Of a stretch of DNA of 64,000 bases, positions 47,729 to 59,150 are shown one piece after another; the stretch's first letter is position 1; the number at the start of each line of letters is the position of its first letter. Position numbers and translations under genes: made by a program. Below the pieces are notes generated by a model. The model saw nothing but the letters and a program-made list of their open reading frames with translations, searched no databases and was not told where the DNA came from. Origin of the DNA: Bombardia bombarda (Eukaryota; Ascomycota; Sordariomycetes; Sordariales; Lasiosphaeriaceae). The stretch lies in contig JAULSR010000001.1 in the NCBI GenBank assembly GCA_030512295.1, positions 8,269,001 to 8,333,000 on the forward strand, in the 5' to 3' direction.

Positions 47729-50588
47729 TCACCTGGGCTCTTCTTCCCAGCTGTAGCGCTTGTCGGCCACTTGGGGCACATGTATCAGTTCAGAGCCGCC
47801 GTCGATGCGCTCCATACTTCGCGGGGTCCGAGGAAAGTCATCTCTGGCGTTATGTTCCGGTCTCGAGTTCTGACGACTGGGCGCGTCATCTTCATCCTGG
47901 AGTCGGCCCTCCTCCTCCTCAGTGAAGTTGCTACCGAGCGAATCATTCGACCCGTGACCTTGAGAGTTGACTACAGGTAGTCCTGGCTCTACCGCTCGGC
48001 TACTCGGTGCAACTATCCGAGGTATTGGCCGTTGATTGGGAAGCTCGACATTCTCAGGCAAAGGTCCCAGACAGAGAACCCTGGTAGGATCAATAGGAGT
48101 TCGTTGGTAAGCTGAAGAGGCCAATCGGAGGGAGCCGATCGGAGACGTTGGCGAAGCGTTGCTCGAGTCGGAATGACTGACAGAAGAGGGAGCAAACGTT
48201 TCCCGGGATCGAGACGAGTGGGGTGAGACGGGCGAGTAGCTGGAACCAGGGTCGGAGCCGCTCGCAGATAGATTGTGGGGTTGGAAAGGATGTGCCACCG
48301 TCATTGGTGACGGCAGATCAAACATGCGGTTTGTCCATTCTGGATGTGGCGATAATGGTGAGGGCAGCGAATCAGGAAGCGAGTTGGCATTTGCATACGT
48401 TGGCGATGATGCTGGTGACGGTTCATCGCTCGGGCGATAGTGAGCAACGAGGCTCACATCTTGGGCCGACTTCTCGGGGTCTGCGGTCTGCGAGTACGTT
48501 GGCGAGTATGCTGGTACCGGCCCTTGCAGCTGCCTCTCGAGTTTGCGTCGGGTCACTTCATATTCGCTCAATCCATGAATGCTCTCAGTGCCAAGCTCTG
48601 TTTCATCATCACCAATATCGTTGCTGTCCAGCTCTATAGGTTCAGGTGGAACGGGCATCTCAAAGAGCTGATGCTGTGCATCGGCGCCGACCTCGACTGG
48701 CTGAGCACTGCTTCCATGTACCTCGTGCAGTGCAGCTTTCTTCGGCTTCGATTTTGACTTCTTCCTTCCGGTGATGATCGAGAACATTCGCTTGACCGGG
48801 CTTCTCGGCTGTTCGCTTTCGGTGATGCTTTGGTTGTCCTTCTTCTCGTCGAATTCCCCGACTGGCTTTTTCGACTTTCGCCTTCGACAACAATAAAACC
48901 AGAATAGCAAGCCAAGCACCACGCCGACGGCGATTATGCTGACTACGATGCCGACCTTTACACCGGTGCTTAAACCAGTGCTAGTATCATCTTCTGGTGG
49001 AGTGAAGGAAGGATATCGGCTGATTGCAGGCTTTTCAATGTTCTGTAGTGAATAGTTGCCCGATGCATGGTCGGGAAACAAAGCTTGGTGAAGCGAAAAA
49101 GAATACCTTTCGTAATCAGTGATGAGATACGCTTCCTGCATGAAGGCGCGGCCGATGATGTACTGATTACCGTTCAGCTCTTCGGTTGAGCGTTTTAATG
49201 GAAAATAGGGGACGCTTGAGTTGTCCCACTGAACCACACCCTTAAATGGGTAGCGGAGAAGGTGTGCAAAGGCGGCAGGGGGGAGGGTGATATTGACCAC
49301 ACCGGGCATATCAAGGGGATGTCCAAAGTCGTCCTTATTGTCATAGCCGGAAACCGAGAACGTTAATGATAGTGACGATTGGGTGGTGTCATTCTTGTAG
49401 TCAAGATATTGGGCTGCTTCGGAAAAGACGTATACTCCTAGATCTTCTTTCCAAACTAAATTGAGGGCCTTAGCGAAGCGCTCGCAAACATCTGTCGGTA
49501 GCCAGAGATAGGGAGTGGATGAGTCGATGGTCGCCGTGATTGAATCGTTCATGGTCACCAAAGCTTGGGATGTCAACTTCCAATCGGTGGGAGCCTTATC
49601 CAAAGATGACACCTGCGCCGTCACACCACGGAGTCTGACCGAAGGAAAACGTTTATCTGGGTCAAGGGTAAATTTGGTGTCGTGAGGTACAAAGCGGAGC
49701 GTATCATAACCCCCTAAGACAAGGGAAGCAGCCACGCCATCTACTGTACCGCCTTAAGCTCAGTCAATAAACGACATGGATTGGTAGGAGTGAGGATGAT
49801 GTTGTGGAGAGATATCTTACTTTTGCGGTACTTGGCCCCAGCTGTGTATCCATAGCTGTGACTGGGGATGGTGCCATATGTCTCGGCTAGCTGTGTAATA
49901 AATGGATCTTTCACCAGCTTGGCCCCGGTGGTGGCATTGACTCCAAAACTGCCTTGGTTTACACCAAGGCCAATATAGCCCTGATAAAAGTTTGTGTCGT
50001 TAATTGCTCCTACCAGAACGCCCTCAAGAGCTGTGGTGGAGCTTGCAATTGTGTTGACAAAGGCGAGCGTCTCCAGGCCATAATCACCATTGCCTTCTTG
50101 GGCCACGCCGTTGTACTTTATACCCAACTGCCATGGTCCAAGAGGACTCCATGTTTCAGAGGCCTTGATATCGAAGGTGCCACCTCGTGCTTCACTACAC
50201 GCCGGGGCTGAATATAATGTCAACAAAATAAGATAAAAAGGAGAAAACAGCGTAGCGTTCCAGTCACGATCAGAAGCACTTACCGATTCCACAGGCTGTT
50301 GACTCGACAACCCAGATCTCTGACAATGTTGTAGCTGGGGATATGTAGACGATCTGGGCAGGTGATCCTATAGCGAAGACAAAGTTGGACCAGTCGCCGT
50401 CAATACCGTACCTAGAAAGCAGTAAGAAGATGGTCGTAGTCAAAAATGAGTATACCACCATGGAACAAACAAACATACCATGTCCCAGACGTCTCAAACC
50501 AGAGCGCATTAGAGGCGGCAACAAGTTGAGGAGCAGCCAACAGTAGAATGACACAGATGACCGCGGCCACGAGGAAGGGCAGGCGCAT
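47729..50588 (-). CDS. Membrane-anchored pepsin-fold (A1-like) protein, probably not catalytic
   Basis: Four exons on the minus strand (50588-50479, 50411-50284, 50207-49821, 49743-47729) encode 879 aa. A signal peptide (MRLPFLVAAVICVILLLAAP) leads to an extracellular pepsin-like lobe pair. Here the first catalytic DTGS-x-x-W position reads SPATTLSEIW (about 61-70), so the Asp is absent. The second motif DSSTPYLWLP (Asp about 282) is kept. Pepsin-type landmarks QGYIGLG, LPPAAFAHLL and GRAFMQEAYLITDYERY are present. A single membrane segment (about 472-491, VGIVVSIIAVGVVLGLLFWF) is followed by CCRRRKSKK and a 385-residue Ser/Pro-rich cytoplasmic tail (PRSPVK, PASSPTYANAN, ending YSWEEEPR). Loss of the first Asp argues for a binding or sensor role. 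That role is inference. Confidence 0.85.
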
Positions 50589-51761
50589 TTTTGCAGCACC
50601 CTGACCCGGTCTCTCTGGCGTCGTCGCTGGAACCGGGGGGCGGAGACGAGGACGGGGACGGGGATGTCGTGCAGTAGGTGTCTATGACCAGAGCAGAGGT
50701 CCTAGGACATTGGCAAGGCCGTCTCGGTGTTCCATGGGCTGCAATTGAGCTAGCTGGTGTCGAAATAGAGAAGCTGTCGAGGGCATCGGCAACAGTGCAA
50801 CGATGATAGTGCGACAGTGCAACAGCACAAACGCGTAACAGCAATAATACCAATAGCAACAGCAACAGAGCACGGCGGGAAAGAGACAAAGCTCTCACAA
50901 CGCAGCGTGATGCGGTCGGTAGACACAACGGGGCAGAAGCACCCAAGGGTAAGGTATGGAGGTACTGTACGACGAACCTGTCGGCGGAAGAACAACAGCA
51001 AACTTTGCTAGGACTAAAGACCATAGGACAGGACATGAAAAAAAGAACTATCTCAGTTCGGGACACGGAACTTGGATTCAGACCCAAACGATGAAGGGAG
51101 CTTCCAGCCAGTCAGCCCCCCTGTCCGTTTTCCGGGAGAGAACATGGGCAAGGGGGAGGAGGGCTGTCCGCTGGACTTGACTTGCAGGCGGCTGCCACAC
51201 TGTGAGACCTTGTCTAAGTTCGCCAATTTCACCTATCAGTGGGAGTGCCGGAGTGCTGGACTGGATCGCCCAACTCCCATCGCTTCAACCTCCACTGGCC
51301 GTTGCTAGAGCCTGAGGCTAGTTCTAGAGCCCTTGCCTGGGCGAGTCTAAGGGGCTCTCTTGGACCGAGCCTAGGGCTCCGTTTCGGGGCGTTCCGTGCA
51401 GCCATCGACAATGTGGAGGCAGAGCTTGGCGGTCTCCGATGCTCAGAAGTTAAGGTACTATTCTACCTTCCACAGGCATCTTCGTAGGGTTTCTTATTTT
51501 CCCCCCTGGGAGTCGGCATGCCCGTCTTTCGTTCTTTCCACAACATACATCTCCCTCCCACCTACCTTCTGCGGTACGGAGTGGAGAAAAGAGATGGCAT
51601 GGAGGAGCAGTTGATGTGCAAAGGCAGGTGCGAATCGTGGATAAGGTGGCTAAAAATTACACGGCTGGCTGGCTGGGCAAGTGCCATCGAGGAACCAGGC
51701 AAGCCAGGTTGCCAGGGTCAGGTTCCATGGCTCCTGCCTATCGACACTAACGCTAGCGCAC

Positions 51762-51793
51762 AGCACCCCAGCACCCCAGCACCCCAGCACCCC
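51762..51793. repeat. AGCACCCC x4 minisatellite
   Basis: Four tandem perfect copies of the octamer AGCACCCC in non-coding DNA. Confidence 0.9.
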
Positions 51794-54175
51794 GCCTTCA
51801 TCCAAACTCTAGTGTAGGCGAGATCTCTCAAGTTAAAAATCCTCCATCCACTCTCTACCTTCGTCGTCCTCCGCAGTCTCCGCTCTTCCACTCTCCCCCG
51901 GCACTTTATGACGAGCAACTCGTCCGTTTAATATCAGAGCCAAAATCAATCGTAGCACGACGCTCACATTGGGAGAAGCGCCGACCTTGGCCAACCCTCT
52001 CAATGGTATTCAGCGGGATCAGAACTTTTTCTTGATCCCCCTCTGATCTCTGATATATATGGCATTTCTCTCCTCTCTAGATCTAACATATCATACGAAT
52101 ACGATTTCTGGGCTGGCAGAGAACAGCGCTACCACGTGGTGGACAACGCCCCAGATTTCCGTGGCTGATCAAGTCCCGGGACTAGTACCTGTTGGTGTTC
52201 TGCGTACTTTTACTGGTTATTCAGTACAACTTCAATCTTCCTTATGCGCATGACTGCCTCGTATGCACCCCCATACGCGCCTCTGGATTGCCTCTGGACT
52301 TCCCCTTGGGGCCATCAGCTCACTCGATGGCGAATATGTCAAACGCCGTGCCGTCAAGTTACATGGGAAAACGTGGAAGTAGTGTGCCCGTACTTAGTGT
52401 GCACCATAACCATGATGGCAACCACTACAAGTCTGTATGCAACTACGAGATGCCTCAGCCCGGATTCACTCACTCAGCGCGCAGCACGAAACAGGTCGGG
52501 AGGCCGACTAAAAGAACCCTTAAATCACCCCAGACGGATGTCCCTCCATCCCCCACACAGTTGAAAAGGTGCAAACGCGGTGGCAACCAGACTGTTGTGC
52601 AACGACAGCCTCGAACTCGATAACATCAATAATCGATGACCGAGCAAGGTTACATGCCTACACGCTTGGACTGCAAGTGCCGGGAAGGCGGTCGCGACGG
52701 GTTCTGGGGTAAATCGGACGAGATCTTGGCCAGGGCAATCTGGCAAAACATCCACCACCCAAGATGGACTGGTGAGCAACCAGTAACCAAGGAAGTTGGG
52801 AACCAGTCCAGCACACCTAGGATCCGAAAGCACTCCGCAAGTACGCGTCTTTCTACAGAAGCAAAAAGGTGCAGAGTACGATTTTCGAAACAAGACTCTT
52901 CACAGACCCGAAGCCAGTAGCCATAACTCAAGAAATAGGAACGACGTACGGATAAACATACACACAGCTATTCAAAGCGAATTTTGTTTCGCAGACCAGC
53001 CTGCAATTGCTTTGTCCATGTGTGCGAAGAATTCAGAGAAGGAGTGGTCTGGTTCGCACCACAGAGACCACCAGACACGGCACAAGTAATATATTTCGTC
53101 TCTAGGATTTAAGACCACTCTGGCTAAATCGAAGTTCTCAATTCTGCCGACGCCCTCAATCAAGTTCGCAGCCGTACCAGCCCGTGTGGATGCCCACAGA
53201 AAACAGCCACATGACGGGCATCTTAATTGCCTTCCCCCCTGATGTTTGGTTCACAGATCCCTTGGCCGTTATCCCAGAAACGTTAGCATATCGTCGCTAC
53301 ACTAGATGAGACGTGCACTTCACTTGGAGACCAGCTACTGGCGTTCCCGTTCAAAACGGCCCACATAACTCCGTTTTGGCCTTGGCTGGCTGATGCCAAT
53401 GCTTCGTACAAAGCATGGTGATCTCGGCTCTGACGGGCATTGGAGAAGATCTGCACACGCTGTACAACACAATGCTCGGTGGCTTATTTGGTCCTCTCCT
53501 CGGATAACATTGCCGCGAATGAAGATACGAAGCGCGTCTCTTCGCCTGAGCCGCCCAATTACCGATGAGACCGATAAGAGAAGCGCGACGGCTTCCTTCG
53601 TACCGCACTCAGGGATTCACTTGCAGGTTCTGATACAAAATCTGGAGACAGAGTCAAATTCACTCGCAGCGGTTGCTAGCTGGTGATTCGCAGTCCCCTG
53701 CCAAGGATGCGGTCTTTACTTGGTATACCCAGTCGAGGAATGAAGTACTGGTTACGTCAAAAGAGGAGGCCCTTCGTTCACATTTGAGTCTCCCGGTACA
53801 ATGTCACCTTGCTTGTTTGCGTGTTCAGCCATTGCACATCCCCGCTTGCCAGTCCACTTCATTGGCTACAGCAGTCCTTACGTGGATGCAGGAAGAGCGA
53901 TCCAGACTCCATGCAAAGAGAGGTCCTGAGAGTGGGTTCAGCTTCTCCAAACTCAATCAATTCCCCGAATGTATGAGACAGAGGTGTCGAGTCGCTATTT
54001 GCATGATGAAGAAGTAGACGAAAGCGCGAGGGACAATCTTATAATGCAAGGCGTCGTGCGATAATCGTGATCATCAGCCCGTGGCGCCCGGTTATCGCCG
54101 CCCTGCAGCTGCCTTCATTTCGTCCTAAGACATCTGACCTGCAAGACTCCCAAGACCCCCATTGTGTTATTTCGG

Positions 54176-54196
54176 ACACACACGCACACACACACA
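54176..54196. repeat. (CA)n-rich tract
   Basis: Imperfect CA dinucleotide repeat (ACACACACGCACACACACACAA). No gene context. Confidence 0.8.
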
Positions 54197-55132
54197 ATTA
54201 CACACAAGAAGGTCTCGGGTCTCAGGTCTCTAGCCTTCTGCTTCTGCCGACTCACCGTCGGCTGGCCGGCAGGGTGCGCGATCAGCGCTGCTCAAAGTTC
54301 CCTGCCAACTCCCTGCCAACCTGTGGTAGCCAATTGCCGAAGGGAGAGATGTTGCCTTGGCCATGATGGACTCGCAACCCGCGGCAGGCATTGTGACCTC
54401 TCATTACCGTTTGAGGGGCGGTTTCCTTCCACTTACACTGCGACTTGTATTTGCTGCAGCCACGGTAAGCTGGCTCGCTGGCATGAACACTTCAAATTAA
54501 ACCAGCTGTTCTGTCACCACGCGATCATCGTCGTCACTATTGTCTGGATTTCTGAAGGAAAACGGAGTCTCGCGAGGCGACACCCCAGAAGATACCAAGA
54601 GAGCAATTCCACATGTCTCAAAGACCATCATCTCCTTGGTGTGTCCCTCGATTTTCTTACCCACAGCCAGCCAGTTTTGCTAACTGAAATTCATCGAGAC
54701 TCAGTGCAGTCCTGGCCTGGCCTTAAAAATACAACGGAGGCTTGACGGTCCGAGGGGCCTCTTCCCACGATAACGGCTGAAGTGGGACCGTTGCAGCGCG
54801 CCGAGAAAAGTAGGCGGCCTGGGTGGAAAGTACCGAGAGCTAAAGAATCACAGTAACGGAGAGCATTGTTACTCGCCCCCTAGAGACGCCGACCGTCGTA
54901 GTGCAGTGCGCCTAGTTCTGCGGCGGGCAACTGGCAGCTGGTCCAAGGAACGGACGGGAGAAGTTTCCCTTGATCCTTCCGTTGAGCTGGGCCTGTGTTC
55001 GCATACCAGTCGCCGACCTCATTCGTGCCAAGGGTGCCATCCACTTGCCATCGTATGCAAACCATCTAGGCTGTCGGTCCTCGCTGAGGCGAGTCTCTTT
55101 GAGTGTCTCCCTGTTGGCCTGTCTCAATCCAG

Positions 55133-55159
55133 CCACACTCACACACACTCACACACACT
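55133..55159. repeat. ACACTC/CA-rich tract
   Basis: CACACTCACACACACTCACAC-type repeat in the gene-poor interval. Confidence 0.8.
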
Positions 55160-56366
55160 TTTACGCACACCTTCAATTTCTCCGAGGGTGGCCACCAATT
55201 TACACGGTAAAGGTAATTATGACAAAAAGACCCTACCAATTCTTGCCAAGTGCCACTTCTGCCTCGTCAACGAGTTAACAGATAACAGCCGCATGTGGTT
55301 TTTGAGTGAAGTGGAGGGCAAGGCTCAGCTCCCATCTGTCAAGGGGATTTGCGCCGTTGTGCTTCCGTTTGCAAACCCACAGTACATACACTATAGGATT
55401 GATGCGGTCTGATCACTGATGCTGCTTGTCTGTCAGGCCGGGAAGCGGCTAGTTGATAGACAGTACTTTTGCTGTCCGCGCAAGAAAGACGAATGGTGAC
55501 CTGGGCCGACCCTGACATGCCCTGGGCTCTGATGTCTCGAGCTGGCCAATCGAGGATCTCCCCACGAGTCCCGCAAGTCCCGTCCCTCCGGGGTGGCTCA
55601 GGGTGGGCAGGCCCAAGCAGGGGGACCCCTGGCAGTTTAACAGATCCTCATCTTACCCCTTTCGGGGGCTCGGGAGACACTGGGAAGCTCCCTGCTTTGC
55701 ACAGTGAGTCGTCAGCCCTTGGCGAGACGCACTGGTCACCCCCGGATCTCGTCCTCGTCCTGTGTTCTCGTGGTCGGCATCTTTATTACCAGTAAACCAG
55801 TGAGACCAGTACCGTACACGCACACACATTATTACTTATCTGTAATAATGCGATCGGCCCACAGTGCGGTATTAGCCATGAGACTAGCGGGCCTGTACAT
55901 GGTAAATCCCAATCTACTGTGTAGGTAGCCAGCCTCCGAGGTGCCGGCCACGCACACAGACAGGCACTCAGGCGTTGATTGCTGTTGGGGATATTTTCTC
56001 TATGCTGCCGGGTTTCTACCCGCAAGGTGGCTGTCGTCCTGTCTACCAAATAGCCAACCGGCCAGTATATTCGTATACACAGCTCGATATTAATCGCTCT
56101 ACAACCGAAATCCTGTAAAGTGTCAACGCCGACCTATTCTGGCCTGTTTGCAGTTCTCTCCACATGGTCTATGGCCTTTTCTCTCCCGGTTCCCAGGGTA
56201 TTCCCCATTGTGATTTCACCAACCCTCGACGACATGGCGAGAGCCCTTTGGTGACGACAACGAGTGGTCTTCAAGCTGGAGGCTGAAATAGGAGAAGAGA
56301 AGAAGCGCAGAGAAAGCGCTTGGGTCACACGGGTTCGCAGTCTGCCCGAGAAAGAGCAACGACAGC

Positions 56367-59150
56367 ATGGTTGGGGGCAAGCAAGTGCTGCTGTCCCTCG
56401 CAGTGCTTCTCGGTGGCGGTCTCGAGGGCGTTCTAGGAGGTTGGTTTTTATATACCCATCGTGAAGCGGGCGAGAGGGCATGTGTCTAATCTTTTTGGGA
56501 TAGCTCAACCAAGACGGCGGAATGAGACGATATATGATCTCGGGCACAGCAGTTCTTCTGACAGCCCGCCGAGTATAGCAAGCGCCGCCGCCAATTTGCC
56601 TTCGACGCCCCGACGGTACCGTCAATGTCGGTCACAACAACGGTTGTAGGTTCGGTTGACTTTAACGTCTCGACGACAACATCGGCCGGCCAGTTTGATG
56701 CTCCCCAGCCTGGAACGCCGGCTACTCCCATTGCTACCAGCAGCTGGGCCGTACCACCGCAGATAATACCGCCGGCCAAGCTAACATTATTATCGAGGCC
56801 AACCCCAGTGGAAGCAGTCTCGTCGATTTCGGTTGATTTGGGGCCAGTGGTTGCTGCTACTAGTATAGCGCCGACGTCATGGCCAAGTTCAATCGATCTG
56901 AAGGCGACGGTCGATGCTCAAAAGCCCAGTTCGACCTCGAGCACAGCAGACTATATGTATCCTGCCGCTTATGGGGTGGGTGGCGCGTTGACGACGGACG
57001 TGAATGCGCCTACGCGCTCCGTTATGCCGACGAGAAATTCAGTCATGCCAAACTCGGGAGCAGTCGTGGGACCGCCTCCCATGGACGACACTCCATTATC
57101 ATCAACAATGGTTACAACAGCCAGAGTCCCACCCATGTTTCCGCCCCCCGCTTTACCAACACCAGCTGAGGCATCTAATTCTGATATTGACTTCACGTTT
57201 GGGTCTGGAGGCGATGCGACTTCACCCAGCCCAGCGGTGGCGATACCGACAACACCACGTGGTCCAGCAGCTATCCCGCCGACGAGACTGACTACCATCG
57301 TGATTGTCGAGAGTTCGGACAGTGTTAGTCTGGGCAATGGAGCACTCAGCACCAGCACCACAGCGCCACCGTCGACAATCACTAGCACTAGCAGGGGAGT
57401 AGAATACTCTGCTAGCGGTTGGAACTCTACAACTCTTCAAACCTCAACTCTCTCTTCCAACCAGACGCAAAGTATTATTTACTCGAATCACACCTGGACC
57501 CGTACCGCCGCCGTGGATCCTTCTTCTACTGGGACAAGGGTGTCGTCAATTAGCTACTGCCAGGCCTCAGATTACACAGCCGCCGTGGTGCTCACGAGCT
57601 GGTCGGTTGTCTACACGAGCACAATAACATGGTATGGGATTCCGTCCGATTATACGGCGCCATTCCCCACCATCACGACACCGACCGTCTCAACCCTAGA
57701 GCCATGCGTGGACCCGTCGTCGCCGCCGCGATATACTGTGTCGTCAGTCTGCTCGTCGACGGGGACGAACTCGAGATACGTCACATGCAGCCTGACCACC
57801 AGCACCGACTATGGCTACGGCGTGCAGACCAGCTCCCCACGCCCATCATCGACGGTCGTCTTCGTCACCACAGACAAGAACCCGGCCGTGGTGTATTCAC
57901 CCATCTCAACTCCGAACTACGGAGTCTCTCAGGCGCCAAGCTCAATGGAGGATCATGCCTCCGCTACCAGGGCCAACCTGATATCAACACCCGTCTACAA
58001 CTCAGTACAGACAAGCGCGAGCCAAACAATAGCAAGCCATGTGCAGCAGCACGCCTCGCCTAACCCTATCACCGTCGTGGTGCAGCCGACCGCCGTAGTC
58101 ATCAACGGCAACACCATCACCGACAACCCGGCAGCCGCGACCCAAGTCGTCGTCATCGGCGGCGAGACATTCACCATCAACCCAACCCAGGTCATCGGCG
58201 CCGGCGCCACCGTCGACAGACCCCAGGTAACAGGCGGCGCCGTCTACGTGCCCTCGGCGCCAATCACCACAAGCGTAGGCGGCCTCCCCGTCGTGGTCTC
58301 GTCCTCCCTGGTCGTCGTCGGCGGCACCTCCTTCACGCTAGGACCCACGCCCACCACCGCCGTGGTCAACGGACAGACCGTCTCCATCGGTCCAGGCGGT
58401 ATCGCCGTCGGACCCAGCCAGGCCGCCTCCATCAATCCAGGTGGTATCGCCGTCGCACCCAGCCAGACGCTGCTCCTCCCGACTGCCACCGTGCCGATGC
58501 CGACAGAGGTCGTCGTCGCCGGCGGGAGCCTCGTCACGGCCATTGGGAAATCCGTCGTTGTCATCCAGGGCACCACAATCACCTACGGGACGTCGCCGTC
58601 GTCCCCAGCCACGACGACCGTCGTCGGCGGCGACACCATCACGCTCGGCCCGTCGGGGATCGTCGTCCACGGCAGCACCCTGGGCGGGGCGAGCGCTCGC
58701 GCGACCGACACGCAGTTCGCCCTCGTCGGCGGCGCGACCATGACGGAGATCGGGGCGTCGGTGCTGGTGGTGGGCGGCACGTCGTACACGGTCGGCCCGG
58801 GGGCGACGGGCACCACGACGGCGACGGTCGGGGACGCGACCATCACGATTGGGCCGAGCGGGGTCGTGGTCATGTCGACGCTGAGCTTTGCGTATCCGTT
58901 TGGGCCGACGACTACGATTATTCCGCATGGGGGGAGCGATAGAGGGGGGGGTGGCAGTAGCAGTGGGAGTGGCAGCGGAGAAGGAGGAGGAAGTCAGACG
59001 ATGATGGGGGCTTCGGCTACGATTACGCCGTTTGCGTCGTCGTCGTCGCCCAGTAAGGATGGAGCTGGGGAATTGAGGCCGCCGGGGAGATGGGGGGTGG
59101 CGGGATTGGTGCTGTGCATAGCGATTGGCGTGATGGGGTTTGGCGTTTAG
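56367..59150 (+). CDS. Ser/Thr-rich GPI-anchored surface protein with beta-type repeats, apparent 1-base frameshift
   Basis: ATG 56367 opens a signal peptide (MVGGKQVLLSLAVLLGGG, then LEGVLG). A 64-bp intron (56440-56503, branch CTAAT) joins it to AQPRRRNETIYDL and an S/P-rich stretch, LGHSSSSDSPPSIASA then AANLPSTP. The long frame MSVTTTVVGSVDFNVST, used to the stop at 59150, begins one base out of step; the break fits one missing base in CCCC at 56608-56611. With it the model is about 906 aa. Middle: a Cys-containing domain (WSVVYTSTITWYG, CSLTTSTDYGYG). Next, repeats of the form VxGxTxTxGP (VVVGGTSFTLGP, VVNGQTVSIGPGG, VVGGDTITLGPSG, VLVVGGTSYTVGP, VGDATITIGPSG) and a GGSSSGSGSGEGGGS linker. 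The end is a GPI-addition signal, VAGLVLCIAIGVMGFGV. Such proteins coat fungal walls. If the frameshift is rejected, the start of the gene is unknown. Confidence 0.8.

Larger units (their letters stand above)
50589..56366. other. 5.8-kb gene-poor interval
   Basis: Longest stretch without a supported gene. It should hold the promoter of the pepsin-fold gene (left) and of the GPI protein (right). CA-rich simple repeats occur at 54176-54196 and 55133-55159, and an AGCACCCC repeat at 51762-51793. The longest frames (52192-52623, 52636-52920, 54164-54745, 54906-55412 and others) lack an ATG, domains or splice sites. No terminal repeats or RIP-like bias seen by eye. Confidence 0.5.

Noticed and set aside
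52192..52623. 143-aa plus-strand frame in the gene-poor gap
   Set aside because: No true ATG at its beginning and no domain. The basic tail is not enough.
54164..54745. 193-aa frame starting in a CA repeat
   Set aside because: Starts from GTG inside a simple repeat; Cys/His content comes from repeat and chance.
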